From NCBI GenBank assembly GCA_023614405.1, contig JAJUPC010000235.1, forward strand, positions 461,805-525,804: a stretch of 64,000 nt of DNA, in the 5' to 3' direction. A model generated the notes under the pieces. That model saw only the letters and a program-made list of their open reading frames with translations. It did no database searches and was not told the origin of the DNA. The stretch is from Avena insularis. Lineage: Eukaryota > Streptophyta > Magnoliopsida > Poales > Poaceae. Shown in pieces: positions 1-11,294 of the stretch; within the stretch, counting starts at the first letter, position 1; the number at the start of each line of letters is the position of its first letter. The translations under genes and the position numbers were made by a program.

Positions 1-299
1 TGAAAAGAACACACATCCAATGACACTAGTGGATCCATGTGTGGTTTTTTTGAAATAACAGACATGCAATGACACTGGTGTTGTTCATGAAAAGAACACA
101 CATACAATGACACTGGTGGATCCATGTGTGGTTTGTGGAAAGAACAGACATGCAATGACACTGGTGGATCCATGTATGGTTTGTGAGAAGAACACACATG
201 CAATGACAATGGGTGTGGTTCATGAAAAGAACAAACATCCAGTGACACTGGTGGATCCATATGTGGTTTGTGAGAAGAATGGACATGCAATGACTCTAG

Positions 300-1780
300 A
301 TGCGGTTCATGAAAAGAACAGACATGCAATGATGAGAAGAACATACATGTAATGACTCTGGATGTGGTTCATGAAAAGAACACACATCCAATGACACTGG
401 TGGATCCATACGTGGTTTGTGGAAAGAATAGACATGTAATGACTCTAGCTATGGTTCATGAAAAGAACAGACATGCAATGACACTGGTGGATCCATGTGT
501 GGTTTGTGGGAAGAACATACATGCAATGACTCTAGCTGTGGTTCATGAAAAGAACACACATCCAATGACACTGGTGGATCCATGTGTGGTTTGTGGAAAG
601 AACAGACATGCAATGACTCTAGCTGTGGTTCATGAAAAGAACAGACATGCAATGACACAGGTGGATCCATGTGTGGCTTGTGGTAAGAACAAACATGCAA
701 TGACTCTGGCTGTGGTTCATGAAAAGAAAACACATGCTATTACACTGGGTGTGGTTCATGAAAAGAACATACATGCAATGACACTGGTGGATCCATGTGT
801 GGTTTGTGGAAAGAACTGACATGCAATGACTCTAGCTATGGTTAATGAAAAGAGCAGACTTGCAATGACACTAGTGGATCCATGTGTGGTTTGTGAGAAG
901 AAGACACATGCGATGACAATGGGTGTGGTTCATGAAAACAACACACATCAAATGACACTGGTGGATCCTTATGTGGTTTGTGAAAAGAACATACATGCAA
1001 TGACTATAGTTGTGGTTCATGAAAAGAACATACATGCAATGACACTGGTGGATCCATGTGTGGTTTGTGAGAAGAACACACATGCAATGACTCTGGTTGT
1101 GGTTCATGAAAAGAAAACACATCCAATGACACTGGTGTATCCTTATGTGGTTTGTGAAAAGAACACATATGCAATGACTCTAGCTGTGGTTCATGAAAAG
1201 AACACACATCCAATGACGCGAGTGGATCCATGTGTGGATTGTGGAAATAACAGACATGCAATGACACTGGTGTGGTTCATGAAAAGAATAGACATGCAAT
1301 GACACTGGTGGATACATGTGTGGTTTGTGAGAAGAACATACATGCAATGGCACTGGGTGTGGTTCATGAAAAGAACACACATCAAATGACACTGGTGGAT
1401 CCTTATGTGCTTGTGAAAAGAACACACATGCAATGACTCTAGCTGTGGTTTGTGAAAAGAATAGCCCTGCAATGACTCTAGTTGTGGTTTGTGAAAAGAA
1501 GACACATCCAGTGACACTGGTGGATCCATATGTGGTTTGTGGAAAGAACAGACATGCAATGACTCTACCTATGGTTTGTGAAAAGAATAGACATGCAATG
1601 ACACTTCTGGATCCAAGTATGGTTTGTGAGAAGCACACACATGCAATGACTGTAGCTGTGGTTCATCAAAAGAAAACACATCCAATGACACTGGTATCCT
1701 TATGTGGTTTGTGAAAAGAACACACATGCAATGACTCTGGGTGTGGTTCATGAAAAGAACACACATGCAATGACACTGCT
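300..1780. repeat. Left member of a 3.05-kb-spaced duplication inside satellite A
   Basis: Rare variants here recur about 3050 bp to the right: the short unit GCAATGATGAGAA at about 328 and 3378, the ATGTAATGACTCTGGATG unit at 349 and 3399, the AATGAAAAGAGCAGACTTGC unit at about 844 and 3895, and the truncated ACACTGGTATCC/ACTTATG unit at about 1690 and 4740. The constant offset shows a block duplication larger than the 1.3-kb unit. Confidence 0.75.
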
Positions 1781-3349
1781 GTATCCTTATGTGGATTGTG
1801 AGAAGAACACAGATGTAATGACTCTAGCTGTGGTTCAAGAAAAGAACAAACATACAATGACACTGGTGGATCCATATGTGGTTTGTGAAAAGAACACACA
1901 TGCAAGGAAACTAGGTGTGGTTCATGAAAAGAACACACATCCAGTGACACTGGTGGATCCATATGTTGTTTGTGAGAAGAATAGCCATGCAAGGACTCTA
2001 GCTGTGGTTCATGAAAAGAACAGACATACAATGGCACTGGTGGATCCATGTGTGGTTTGTGAGAAGAATAGATATGCAATGACTCTGGCTGTGGTTCATG
2101 AAAATAAAACACATGCAATGACACTGGGTGTGGTTCATGACAATAACACACATACAATGACACTGGTGGATCCTTATGTGGTTTGTGAAAAAGAAAACAC
2201 ATGCAATGACTCTAGCTGTAGTTTGTGAAAAGAACACACATCCAATGACACTGGTGGATCCATATGTGGTTTGTGGAAAGAACAGGCATGCAATGACTCT
2301 AACTGTGGTTCATGAAAAGAACACACATGCAATCACACTTGTGGATCCATGTGTGGTTTGTGAGAAGAACACACATGCAACGACTCTGGTTGTGGTTCAT
2401 GAAAAGAAAACACATCCAATGACACTTTTGTATCCATATGTGGTTTGTGAAAAGAACACACATGCAATGACTCTGGGTGTGGTTCATGAAAAGAACACAC
2501 ATCCAATGACACTGGTGGATCCATGTGTGGTTTTGTGGAAATAACAGACATGCAATGACACTGGTGTGGTTCATGAAAAAAGACACATCCAGTGACACTG
2601 GTGGATCCATGTGTGGTTTATGGAAAGAACAGACATGCAATGACACTGGTGTGGTTCATGAAAAGAACACACATGCAATGATACTGGTGGATCCATATGT
2701 GGTTTGAGGAAAGAACAGACATGCAATGACACTGGTGGATCCATGTGTGGTTTGTGAGAACACACATGCAATGACAATGGGTGTGGTTCATGAAAAGAAC
2801 ACACATCCAGTGACACTGGTGGATCCATATACTATTGGTGAGAAGAATGGACATGCAATGAATCTGGGTGTGGGTCATGAAAAGAACACACATCCAATGA
2901 CACTAGTGGATCCATGTGTGGTTTTGTGGAAATAACAGACATGCAATGACACTGGTGTGGTTCATGAAAAAAACACACATCCAGTGACACTGGTGGATCC
3001 ATGTGTGGTTTATGGAAAGAACAGACATGCAATGACACTGGTGTGGTTCATGAAAAGAACACACATGCAATGATACTGGTGGATCTATATGTGGTTTGAG
3101 GAAATAACAGACATGCAATGACACTGGTGGATCCATGTGTGGTTTGTGAGAAGAACACACATGCAATGACAATCGGTGTGGTTCAGGAAAAGAACACACA
3201 TCCAGTGACACTGGTGGATCCATATACTCTTTGTGAGAAGAATGGACATGCAATGACTCTGGGTGTGGGTCATGAAAAGAACACACATCCAATGACACTG
3301 GTGTATCCTTATGTGGTTTGTGAGAAGAACGGACATGCAATGACTCTAG

Positions 3350-4850
3350 CTGTGGTTCATGAAAAGAACAGACATGCAATGATGAGAACAACAGACATGT
3401 AATGACTCTGGATGTGGTTCATGAAAAGAACACACATCCAATGACACTGGTGGATCCATATGTGGTTTGTGGAAAGAACAAACATGTAATGACTCTAGCT
3501 ATGGTTCATGAAAAGAGTAGACATGCAATGACACTGGTGGATCCATGTGTGGTTTGTGGGAAGAACATACATGCAATGACTCTAGCTGTGGTTCATGAAT
3601 AGAACACACATCCAATAACACTAGTGGATCCATGTGTGGTTTGTGGAAAGAACAGACATGCAATTACTATAGCTATGGTTCATGAAAAGAACAGACATGC
3701 AATGACACAGGTGAATCCATGTGTGGTTTGTGGGAAGAACAGACATGCAATGACTCTGGCTGTGGTTCATGAAAAGAAAACACATGCAATTACACTGGGT
3801 GTGGTTCATGAAAAGAACACACATGCAATGACACTAGTGGATCCATGTGTGGTTTGTGGAAAGAACAGACATGCAATGACTCTAGCTATGGTTAATGAAA
3901 AGAGCAGACTTGCAATGACACTAGTGGATCCATGTGTGGTTTGTGAGAAGAACACACATGCAATGACACTGGGTGTGGTTCATGAAAAGAACACACATCA
4001 AATGACACTGGTGGATCCTTATGTGGTTTGTGAAAAGAACACACATCCAATGACTCTAGCTATGGTTTGTGAAAAGAACACACATCAAGTGACACTGGTG
4101 GATCCATATGTGGTTTGTGAGAAGAACACACATGCAATGACTGTGGTTGTGGTTCATGAAAAGAAAACACATCCAATGACACTGGTGTATCCTTATGTGG
4201 TTTGTGAAAAGAACACATATGCAATGACTCTGCTTATGGTTCATGAAAAGAACACACATCCAATGACACTGGTGGATCCATGTGTGGTTTGTGGAAATAA
4301 CAGACATGCAATGACACTGGTGTGGTTCATGAAAAGAACACACATCCAATGACACTGGTGGATCCATGTGTGGTTTGTGAGAAGAACACACATGCAATGA
4401 CATTAGGTGTGGTTCATGAAAAGAACACACATCAAATGACACTGGTGGATCCTTATGTGGTTTGTGAAAAGAACACACATGCAATGACTCTAGCTATGGT
4501 TTGTGAAAAGAATAGACATGCAATGACTCTAGTTGTGGTTTGTGAAAAGAACACACATCCAGTGACACTAGTGGATCCATATGTGGTTTGTGGAAAGAAC
4601 ATACATGCAATGACTCTAGCTGTGGTTTGTGAAAAGAACAGACATGCAATGACACTACTGGATCCAAGTATGGTTTGTGAGAAGCACACACATGCAATGA
4701 CTCTGGCTGCGGTTCATGAAAAGAAAACACATCCAATGACACTGGTATACTTATGTGGTTTGTGAAAAGAACACACATGCAATGACTCTGGGTGTGGTTC
4801 ATGAAAAGAACACACATGCAATGACACTTCTGTATCCTTATGTGGATTGT
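3350..4850. repeat. Right member of the 3.05-kb-spaced duplication
   Basis: This is the partner of the block near 300-1780, matched through the same rare unit variants at a constant offset of about 3050 bp. The two copies have since diverged by scattered substitutions, for example TAC replacing TCC in the truncated unit near 4745. Confidence 0.72.
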
Positions 4851-5672
4851 GAGAAGAACACACATGTAATGACTCTAGCTGTGGTTCATGAAATGAACAC
4901 ACATAAAATGACAATGGTGGATCCATGTGTGGTTTGTGAAAAGAACAGACATGCAATGACTCTGGGTGTGGTTCATGAAAAGAATAGACATCCAATGACA
5001 CTGGGTGTGGTTCATGAAAAGAACACACATCCAATGACACCGGGTGTGGTTAATGAAAAGAACACACATGCAATGGCATTGGTGGATTCATGTGTGGTTC
5101 ATGAAACGAACACACATGCAATGATAATGGGTGTGGTTAATGAAAAGAGCAGACATGCAATGACACTGGTGGATCCATATGTGGTTTTTGAGAAGAACAC
5201 ACATGCAATGACACTGGGTGTGGTTCATGAAAAGAACACACATCAAATGACACTGGTGGATCCATATCTGGTTTGTGGAAAGAACATACATGCAACGACT
5301 CTAGTTGTGGTTCATGAAAAGAACAGACATGCAATGACTCTAGTTGTGGTTTGTGAAAAGAACACACATCCATTGACACTAGTGGATCCATATATGGTTT
5401 GTGGAAAGAATAGACATGCAATGACTCTGGCTGCGGTTTGTGAAAAGAACACACATGCAATGACACTGGTGGATCCATGTGTGTTTTGCGAAAAGAACAC
5501 ACATGCAATAACTCTGGCTGTGGTTCTTGAAAAGAAAACCCATCCAATGACACTGATTTATCCTTATGTGGTTTGTGAAAAGAACACAAATGCAATGACT
5601 CTGGGTGTGGTTCATGAAAAGAACACACATCCAATGACACGGGTGGATCCATGTGTGGTTTTGTTGAAATAA

Positions 5673-6967
5673 CAGACATGGAATGACACTGGTGTGGTTC
5701 ATGAAAAGAACACACATCCAATGACACTGGTGGATCCATGTGTGGTTTATGGAAAGAACAGACATGCAATGACACTGGTGTGGTTCATGAAAAGAACACA
5801 AATGCAATGACACTGGTGGATCCATATGTGGTTTGTGGAAAGAACAGACATGCAATGACACTGGGTGTGGTAAATGAAAAGAACATACATGCAGTGATAC
5901 TGGGGGATCCATGTGTGGTCTGTGAGAAGAACACACATGCAATGACAGTAGGTGTGGTTCATGAAAAGAACACACATCCAATGACACTGGTGGATCCATA
6001 TGTGGTTTGTGATAAAAACAGACATGCAATGACTCTAGCTGTGGTTCATGAAAAGAACAGACATGCAATGACACTAGTGGATCCATGTGTGGTTTGTGAT
6101 AAGAACACACATGCAATGACACTGGGTGTGGTTCATGAAAAGAACACACATCAAATGACACTGGTGGATCCTTATGTGGTTTGTGAAAATAACACAGAGG
6201 CAATGACGCTAGCTGTGGTTCATGAAAAGAACACACATCCAATGACACTAGTGGATCCATATGTGGTTTGTGGGAAGAACAGACATGCAATGACTCTGGT
6301 TGTGGTTCATGAAAAGAAAACACATGCCATGACACTAGGTGTGGTTCATGAAAAGAACACACATGCAATGGCACTGGTGGATCCATGTGTGGTTCATGAA
6401 ACGAACACACATGCAATGACAATGGGTGTGGTTAATGAAAAGAGCAGACATGCAATGACACTGGTGGATCCATATGTGGTTTTTAAGAAGAACACACATG
6501 CAATGACACTGGGTGTGGTTCATGAAAAGAACACACATCAAATGACACTGGTGGATCCATATCTGGGTTGTGGAAAGAACAGACATGCAATGACTCTAGT
6601 TGTTGTTCATGAAAAGAACATACATGCAATGACTCTAGTTGTGGTTTGTGAAAAGAACACACATCCATTGACACTAGTGGATCCATATATGGTTTGTGGA
6701 AAGAACAGACATGCAATGACTCTAGCTGTGGTTTGTGAAAAGAACACACATGCAATGACACTGGTGGATCCATGTGTGGTTTGCGAAAAGAACACACATG
6801 CAATGACTCTGGCTGTGGTTCATGAAAAGAAAACCCATCCAATGACACTGATGTATCCTTATGTGGTTTGTGAAAAGAACACAAATGCAATGACTCTGGG
6901 TGTGGTTCATGAAAAGAACAAACATCCAATGACACGGGTGGATCCATGTGTGGTTTTGTTGAAATAA
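5673..6967. repeat. Satellite A higher-order repeat copy (about 1.29 kb)
   Basis: This block lies between two copies of a marker unit in which A is 49 bp (extra T, giving GGTTTTGTTGAAATAAC) and the next unit is about 38 bp (CTGGTGTGGTTCATG). The marker TAA falls at 5670-5672 and 6965-6967, a spacing of 1295 bp. Inside the block, variant units such as the GTGGTTCATGAAACGAAC type (about 5100 and 6397) recur at the same period, so this is a true higher-order repeat and not chance similarity of monomers. Confidence 0.8.
5738..6967 (+). other. Long open frame caused by triplet-phased satellite (409 codons), not called as a gene
   Basis: This is the longest of several open frames in satellite A. 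Others run 4755-5672 (305 codons) and 7033-8163 (376 codons), and 5379-6422 is open on the minus strand (347 codons). The predicted product is a 29-residue repeat with the frame DP(C/Y)VVC-GKN-RHA-MTL-VVHEKNTH. Where the first variable residue is Cys, the spacing is C-x2-C-x12-H-x4-H, the arithmetic of a C2H2 zinc finger. Against a gene: the first Cys alternates freely with Tyr, the usual Phe/Leu core positions are not hydrophobic, no unique N- or C-terminal sequence flanks the repeats, and the antisense frame is equally open. The open frame follows from 48 and 39 both being divisible by three. Confidence 0.15.
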
Positions 6968-8256
6968 CAGACATGGAATGACACTGGTGTGGTTCATGAA
7001 AAGAACACACATCCACTGACACTGGTGGATCCATGTGTGGTTTGTGGAAAGACCAGACAAGCAATAACACTGGTGTGGTTCATGAAAAGAACACACATCT
7101 AATGACACTGGTGGATCCATATGTGGTTTGTGGAAAGAACAGACATGCAATGACACTGGGTGTGGTTAATGAAAAGAACATACATGCAATGATACTGGTG
7201 GATCCATGTGTGGTCTGTGAGAAGAACACACATGCAATGACACTTGGTGTGGTTCATAAAAAGAACACACATCCAATGACACTCGTGGATCCATATATGG
7301 TTTGTGATAAGAACAGACATGCAATGACACTAGCTGTGGGTCATGAAAAGAACAAACATGCAATAACACTAGTAGGTCCATGTGTGGTTTGTGAGAAGAA
7401 CACACATGCAATGACACTGGGTGTGGTTCATGAAATGAACACACATCAAATTACATTGGTGGATCCTTATGTGGTTTGTGAAAAGAACACACATGCAATG
7501 ACTCTTGCTGTGGTTCCTGAAAAGAACACACATCCAATGACACTGGTGGATCCATATGTGGTTTGTGGGAATAACAGACATGCAATGACTCTGGCTGTGG
7601 TTCATGAAAGGAAAACACATGCAATGGGTGTGGTTCATGAAAAGAACACACATGCAATGACACTGGTGGATCCATGTGTGGTGCATGAAAAGAACACACA
7701 TGCAATGACAATGGGTGTGGTTATTGAAAAGAGCAGACATGAAATGACACTAGTGGATCCATATGTGGTTTTTGAGAAGAACACACATGCAATGACACTG
7801 GGTGTGGTTCATGAAAAGAACACACATCAAATGACATTGGTGGATCCATATGTGGTTTGTGGAAAGAACAGAGATGCAATTACTCTAGTTGTGGTTCATG
7901 AAAAGAATAGACGTCGAATGACTCTAGCTGTGGTTTGTGAGAAGAACACACATCTAGTGACACTAGTGGATCTATATGTGGTTTGTGGAAAGAAAAGACA
8001 TGCAATGACTCTAGCTGTGGTTCGTGAAAAGAACAGACATGCAATGACACTGGTGGATCCATGTGTGGTTTGTGAGAAGAACACACATGCAATGACTCTG
8101 GTTGTGGTTCATGAAAAGAAAACACATCCAATGACACCGATGTATCCTTATGTGGTTTGTTAAAACAACACAAATGCAATGACTCTGGGTGTGGTTCATG
8201 AAAAGAACACACATCCAATGGCACTGGTGGATCCATGTGTGGTTTTGTTGAAATAA
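6968..8256. repeat. Satellite A higher-order repeat copy (about 1.29 kb)
   Basis: This is the next copy of the same higher-order unit, ending at the marker TAA at 8254-8256 (spacing 1289 bp). It carries private changes, for example a B unit shortened to GCAATGGGTGTGG near 7620. A further marker at 8689-8691 lies only 435 bp on (5 x 87), so the periodicity breaks down towards the right end of the array. Other markers at about 56, 1248, 2542, 2933 and 4308 give spacings of 1192, 1294, 391, 1375 and 1362 bp. Confidence 0.75.
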
Positions 8257-9402
8257 CAGACATGCAATGACACTGTTGTGGTTCATGAAAAGAACACACA
8301 TCCAATGACACTGGTGGATCCATATGTGGTTTGTCGAAAGAACAGACATGAAATGACTCTGGCTGTGGTTTGTGAAAAGAACACACATCCATTGACACTA
8401 GTGGATCCATATGTGGTTTGTGGAAAGAACAGACATGCGATGACTCTAGCTGTGGTTTGTAAAAAGAAAAGACATGCAATGATACAGGTGGATCCATGTG
8501 TGGTTTGTGAGAAGAACACACATGCAATGACTCTGGCTATGGTTCATCAAAAGAAAACACATCCAATGACACTGATATATCCTTATGTGGTGTTTGAAAA
8601 GAACACACATGCAATGACTCTTGGTGTTGTTCATGAAAAGAATACACATCCAATGACACTGGCGGATCCATGTGTGGTTTTGTTGAAATAACAGACATGC
8701 AATGACACTGGTGTGGTTCATGAAAAGAACACACATCTAATGAAACTCTTGGATCCACATGTGGTTTGTGGAAAGAACAGACATGCAATGACACTTGGTG
8801 TGGTTCATGAAAAGAACACACATCCAATGACACTTGTGGATCCTTATGTGGTTTGTGAAAAGAGCATACATGCAATGAGTCTAGGTGTGGTTCATGAAAA
8901 GAACACACATGCAATGAAACTGAGTGTGGTTCATGAAAAGAACACACATACAATGACACTGGGTGTGGTTAATGAAAAGAACAGACATGAAATGACACTG
9001 GAGGTTCCATGTGTGGTTTGTGAGAAGAACACATATGCAATGACACTAGGTGCGGTTCATGAAAAGAACACACATCCAGTGACACTTGTGGATCCATATG
9101 TGGTTTGTTAGAAGAACATAATGCAATGACTCTAGGTGTGGGTCATGAAAAGAACACACATCCAATGACACTAGTGTATCCTTATGTGGTTTGTGAGAGG
9201 AACAGACATGCAATGACTCTAGCTATGGTTCATGAAAAAACAGACATGCAATGACACTAGTAGATCCATGTGTCGTTTGTGAGAAGAACAAACATATAAT
9301 GACTCTGGCTATGGTTCATGAAAAGAACACGCATCCAATGACACTGGTGGATCCATATGTGTTTTGTGGAAAGAATAGACATGCAATGACTCTAGCTGTG
9401 GT

Positions 9403-9518
9403 GAGAGTGACTAGCGCACGCGCACGCTGCGGGCCGCGAGAACGCGCGAGCAACCTGCCGTGGGTATCCGACACGTGTCGTCGCGGAATCATGCCGGGAA
9501 ACTGGTGGCGCAGATGTC
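9403..9518. other. CpG-rich unique block at the end of satellite A
   Basis: Sequence changes abruptly from AT-rich satellite to a GC- and CpG-rich stretch (CGCACGCGCACGC, GGGCCGCGAG, CGCGCGAG). It has no open frame with recognisable content. It could be a remnant of a gene promoter or the edge of a transposon, but no terminal inverted repeat or target-site duplication was found. Confidence 0.6.
9469..9480. promoter_or_regulatory. Perfect 12-bp palindrome containing a G-box
   Basis: CGACACGTGTCG is a perfect inverted repeat centred on CACGTG, the core bound by plant bZIP and bHLH factors. It sits inside the CpG-rich block. The nearest downstream reading frame is the F-box pseudogene 1.8 kb away, beyond satellite B, so a role for it there is doubtful. 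Confidence 0.4.
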
Positions 9519-9713
9519 GCTGGTTTTTTCTCTTTTTCGGTTTTTCTCTTAACGGTTTTTTCTCTTTGTACACTGTTCTCCGCTCCACACGTTAAGTACA
9601 CACTTTCTATCACTTCCGTTTTTAGTTTGTTTTCTTTTTCATTATCGTTTATTGTCACTCTTCTCTTTTCCATTTTTCGTTTATTTTTATTATCTTTTTT
9701 TTCTCTTTACGGG
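9519..9713. other. Pyrimidine-rich tract, about 195 bp
   Basis: The plus strand is dominated by T and C, with repeated TTTTTTCTCTTT-like words at 9523, 9555 and 9698. This gives a strongly strand-asymmetric segment between the CpG-rich block and the 81-bp repeats. No gene is visible. The following 64 bp (9714-9777) is ordinary unique sequence. Confidence 0.6.
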
Positions 9714-9777
9714 CAATGGAGATTTTATAGGGTGTAATGGGAGGCGTCTGGTTTGTACAACACAATGAACTGCCTTT

Positions 9778-9989
9778 GAACAGATTACAGTAACGCAGTG
9801 CATTTGTATATTAAGAGCAGTACACAGATGATTTAGTGCAGCGGAATGTATTGAATTTGAACGGATTACAGTAACGCAATGCATTTACATATTAAGAGCA
9901 GTACAAACATGATTCAGTGCAGCGGAATATATTGACTTTGAACAGATTACAGTAACACAGTGCATTTGTATATTAAGAGCAGTACACAG
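9778..9989. repeat. 81-bp tandem repeat, about 2.6 copies
   Basis: Units start with GAAC(A/G)GATTACAGTAAC at 9778, 9859 and 9940, exactly 81 bp apart. Each carries GCAGTGCATTT and GAGCAGTACA; the third is truncated at CAGTACACAGATG, where satellite B begins. The order of words (GAACAGA, CAGT, GCATT, ATA, GAGCAGT) resembles part of the 243-bp module of satellite C, so a distant common origin is plausible. Confidence 0.9.
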
Positions 9990-11071
9990 ATGTATTTCGG
10001 AGCGCCTTGTATTTCGGAGCACCTTATATTTCGGAGTGCCCTGTATTTTGGAGCGTCATATATTTCGAAGCTCCTTGTATTTCGAAGTGTGTGTTGCGGG
10101 CTCCGCCCGTGGGCACGGCGCCTTCGGCGCATCAAGCATTCATATAGATCTTGAAGCGCCGTGTATTTCGGAGTGCCTTGTATTTTGGAGTGTGTGTTGG
10201 CCGCTCCGCCCGTAGGCACGGCGCCTTCGGTGCATCAAACATTCATATAGATCTTGAAGTGCCATGTATTTCGGAGCGCCGTGTATTTCAGAGAGCCTTG
10301 TATTTCGGAGCGCCTTCTATTTCGAAGTGTGTGTTGCGGGCTCCGCCCGTGGCATGGCGCCTTCTACGCATCAAGCATTCATATAGATCTTGAAGCGCCT
10401 TGTATTTTGGAGCACCTTGTATTTCGGAGTGTGTGTTGTGGGCTCCGCCCGTGGCACGGCGCCTTCGGCACATCAAGCATTCATATAGATCTTGAAGCGC
10501 CTTGTATTTCGAAGCGCCGTGTATTTCATAGCGCCTTGTATTTCGGAGTGTGTGTTGCGGGCTCCGTGTAGGCCGCAGTGCCTTGTATTTTGACCCATCA
10601 AGCATTCATATAGATCTTGAAGCGCCATGTATTTTGGAGCGCCTTGTATTTCAGAGCTCCTTCTATTTCGGAGTGTGTGTTGCAGGCTCTGCCCGTGGCA
10701 CGGCGCCTTCGGCGCATCAAGCATTCATATAGATCTTGAAGCGCCGTGTATTTCGGAGCGCCTTGTATTTCGGAGCGCCTTCTATTTTGGAGTGTGTGTT
10801 GCGGGCTCCACCCATGGCATGGCGCCTTCGGTGCATCAACCATTCATATAAATATTGAAGCACCGTGTATTTCAGAGCACCTTGTATTTCGGAGCGCCTT
10901 GTATTTCGGAGCGTCTTCTATTCTGGTGTGTGTGTTGCGGGCTCTGCCCATGGCACGGCGCCTTCGGCGCATCAAGCATTCATATAGATCTTGAAGCGTC
11001 GTGTATTTCGGAGCGCCGTGTATTTAGGAACGCCTTGTATTTCGGAGTGTGTGTTGCGGGCTCCGCCCGTG
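9990..11071. repeat. Satellite B: 17-bp subrepeats plus a hairpin-bearing core
   Basis: Each unit has a variable number of 17-bp subrepeats (GCCTTGTATTTCGGAGC) followed by a core GTGTGTTGCGGG, CTCCGCCCGTGG, CACGGCGCCTTCGGCGC and CATATAGATCTTGAAG. The CATATAGATCTTGAAG landmark occurs at 10141, 10244, 10380, 10482, 10607, 10726, 10845 and 10981. The spacings are 103, 136, 102, 125, 119, 119 and 136; apart from 125 these are within one base of 6, 7 or 8 times 17. The core contains two perfect 5-bp stems with 3-base loops (CGGGC-TCC-GCCCG and GCGCC-TTC-GGCGC). The array ends inside a core at 11071. Short open frames here are by-products of the repeat. Confidence 0.95.
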
Positions 11072-11294
11072 GCAGTGTACGTAGGTTAATAGAGCAGTTT
11101 ACCGGCTACCACATCTACAATTATAAAGCAGTACACACGTTCCTACAAAGCAATTTCTCATTCAATATATTTTAGCTTGGATGTTAACCGATGGATACGG
11201 CTAGCATAGGATGTTACAGCCTGATTCTTCCATGAATAGAAACAAACCCTTCTTCTTCTGTCTGGAGCAAAAGAAAACAATCTATTGAATAGCG
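11072..11294 (+). other. 5' flank of the F-box pseudogene
   Basis: This is unique sequence between the truncated end of satellite B and the F-box ATG. It contains the words GGCAGTGTACGTAGG, GAGCAGTTTACC and AAAGCAGTACACACG, which resemble the CAGTGCA words of satellite C, and then ordinary AT-rich leader-like sequence. Confidence 0.6.
11122..11127 (+). promoter_or_regulatory. Candidate TATA box (TATAAA)
   Basis: TATAAAG lies about 170 bp upstream of the F-box ATG, a distance compatible with a plant promoter plus a 5' leader of about 140 bases. There is no other support, and the gene is broken. Confidence 0.35.

Larger units (their letters stand above)
1..9402. repeat. Satellite A: 48 + 39 bp alternating tandem array
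   Basis: The whole interval is tandem repeat. Subunit A (48 bp) runs from CAATGACACTGGTGGATCC through TGTGGTTTGTG to AACAGACATG. Subunit B (39 bp) runs from CAATGACTCTAGCTGTGG through TTCATGAAAAG to ACACACATC. Both start CAATGACNCT and end AAGAACANACAT, so they look like diverged copies of one ancestor. Most A units contain a BamHI site (GGATCC). The 87-bp dimer equals 29 codons, which keeps frames open on both strands. The array is cut by the left window edge and stops abruptly at 9402, inside a B unit after CTGTGGT. No unique sequence interrupts it. I do not recognise it as a named family. Confidence 0.97.

Noticed and set aside
5738..8163. Long repetitive proteins with a zinc-finger-like spacing
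   Set aside because: The open frames follow from subunits of 48 and 39 bp; the opposite strand is equally open, the first Cys varies to Tyr, and no unique ends or splice signals frame them.
9251..9595. Plus-strand frame bridging the satellite A end and the CpG-rich block
   Set aside because: It begins in satellite units and runs by chance into unrelated sequence.
9960..11175. Frames in satellite B (peptides such as SERLVFRSVCCGL)
   Set aside because: They are translations of the 17-bp subrepeat and core and shift frame from unit to unit.
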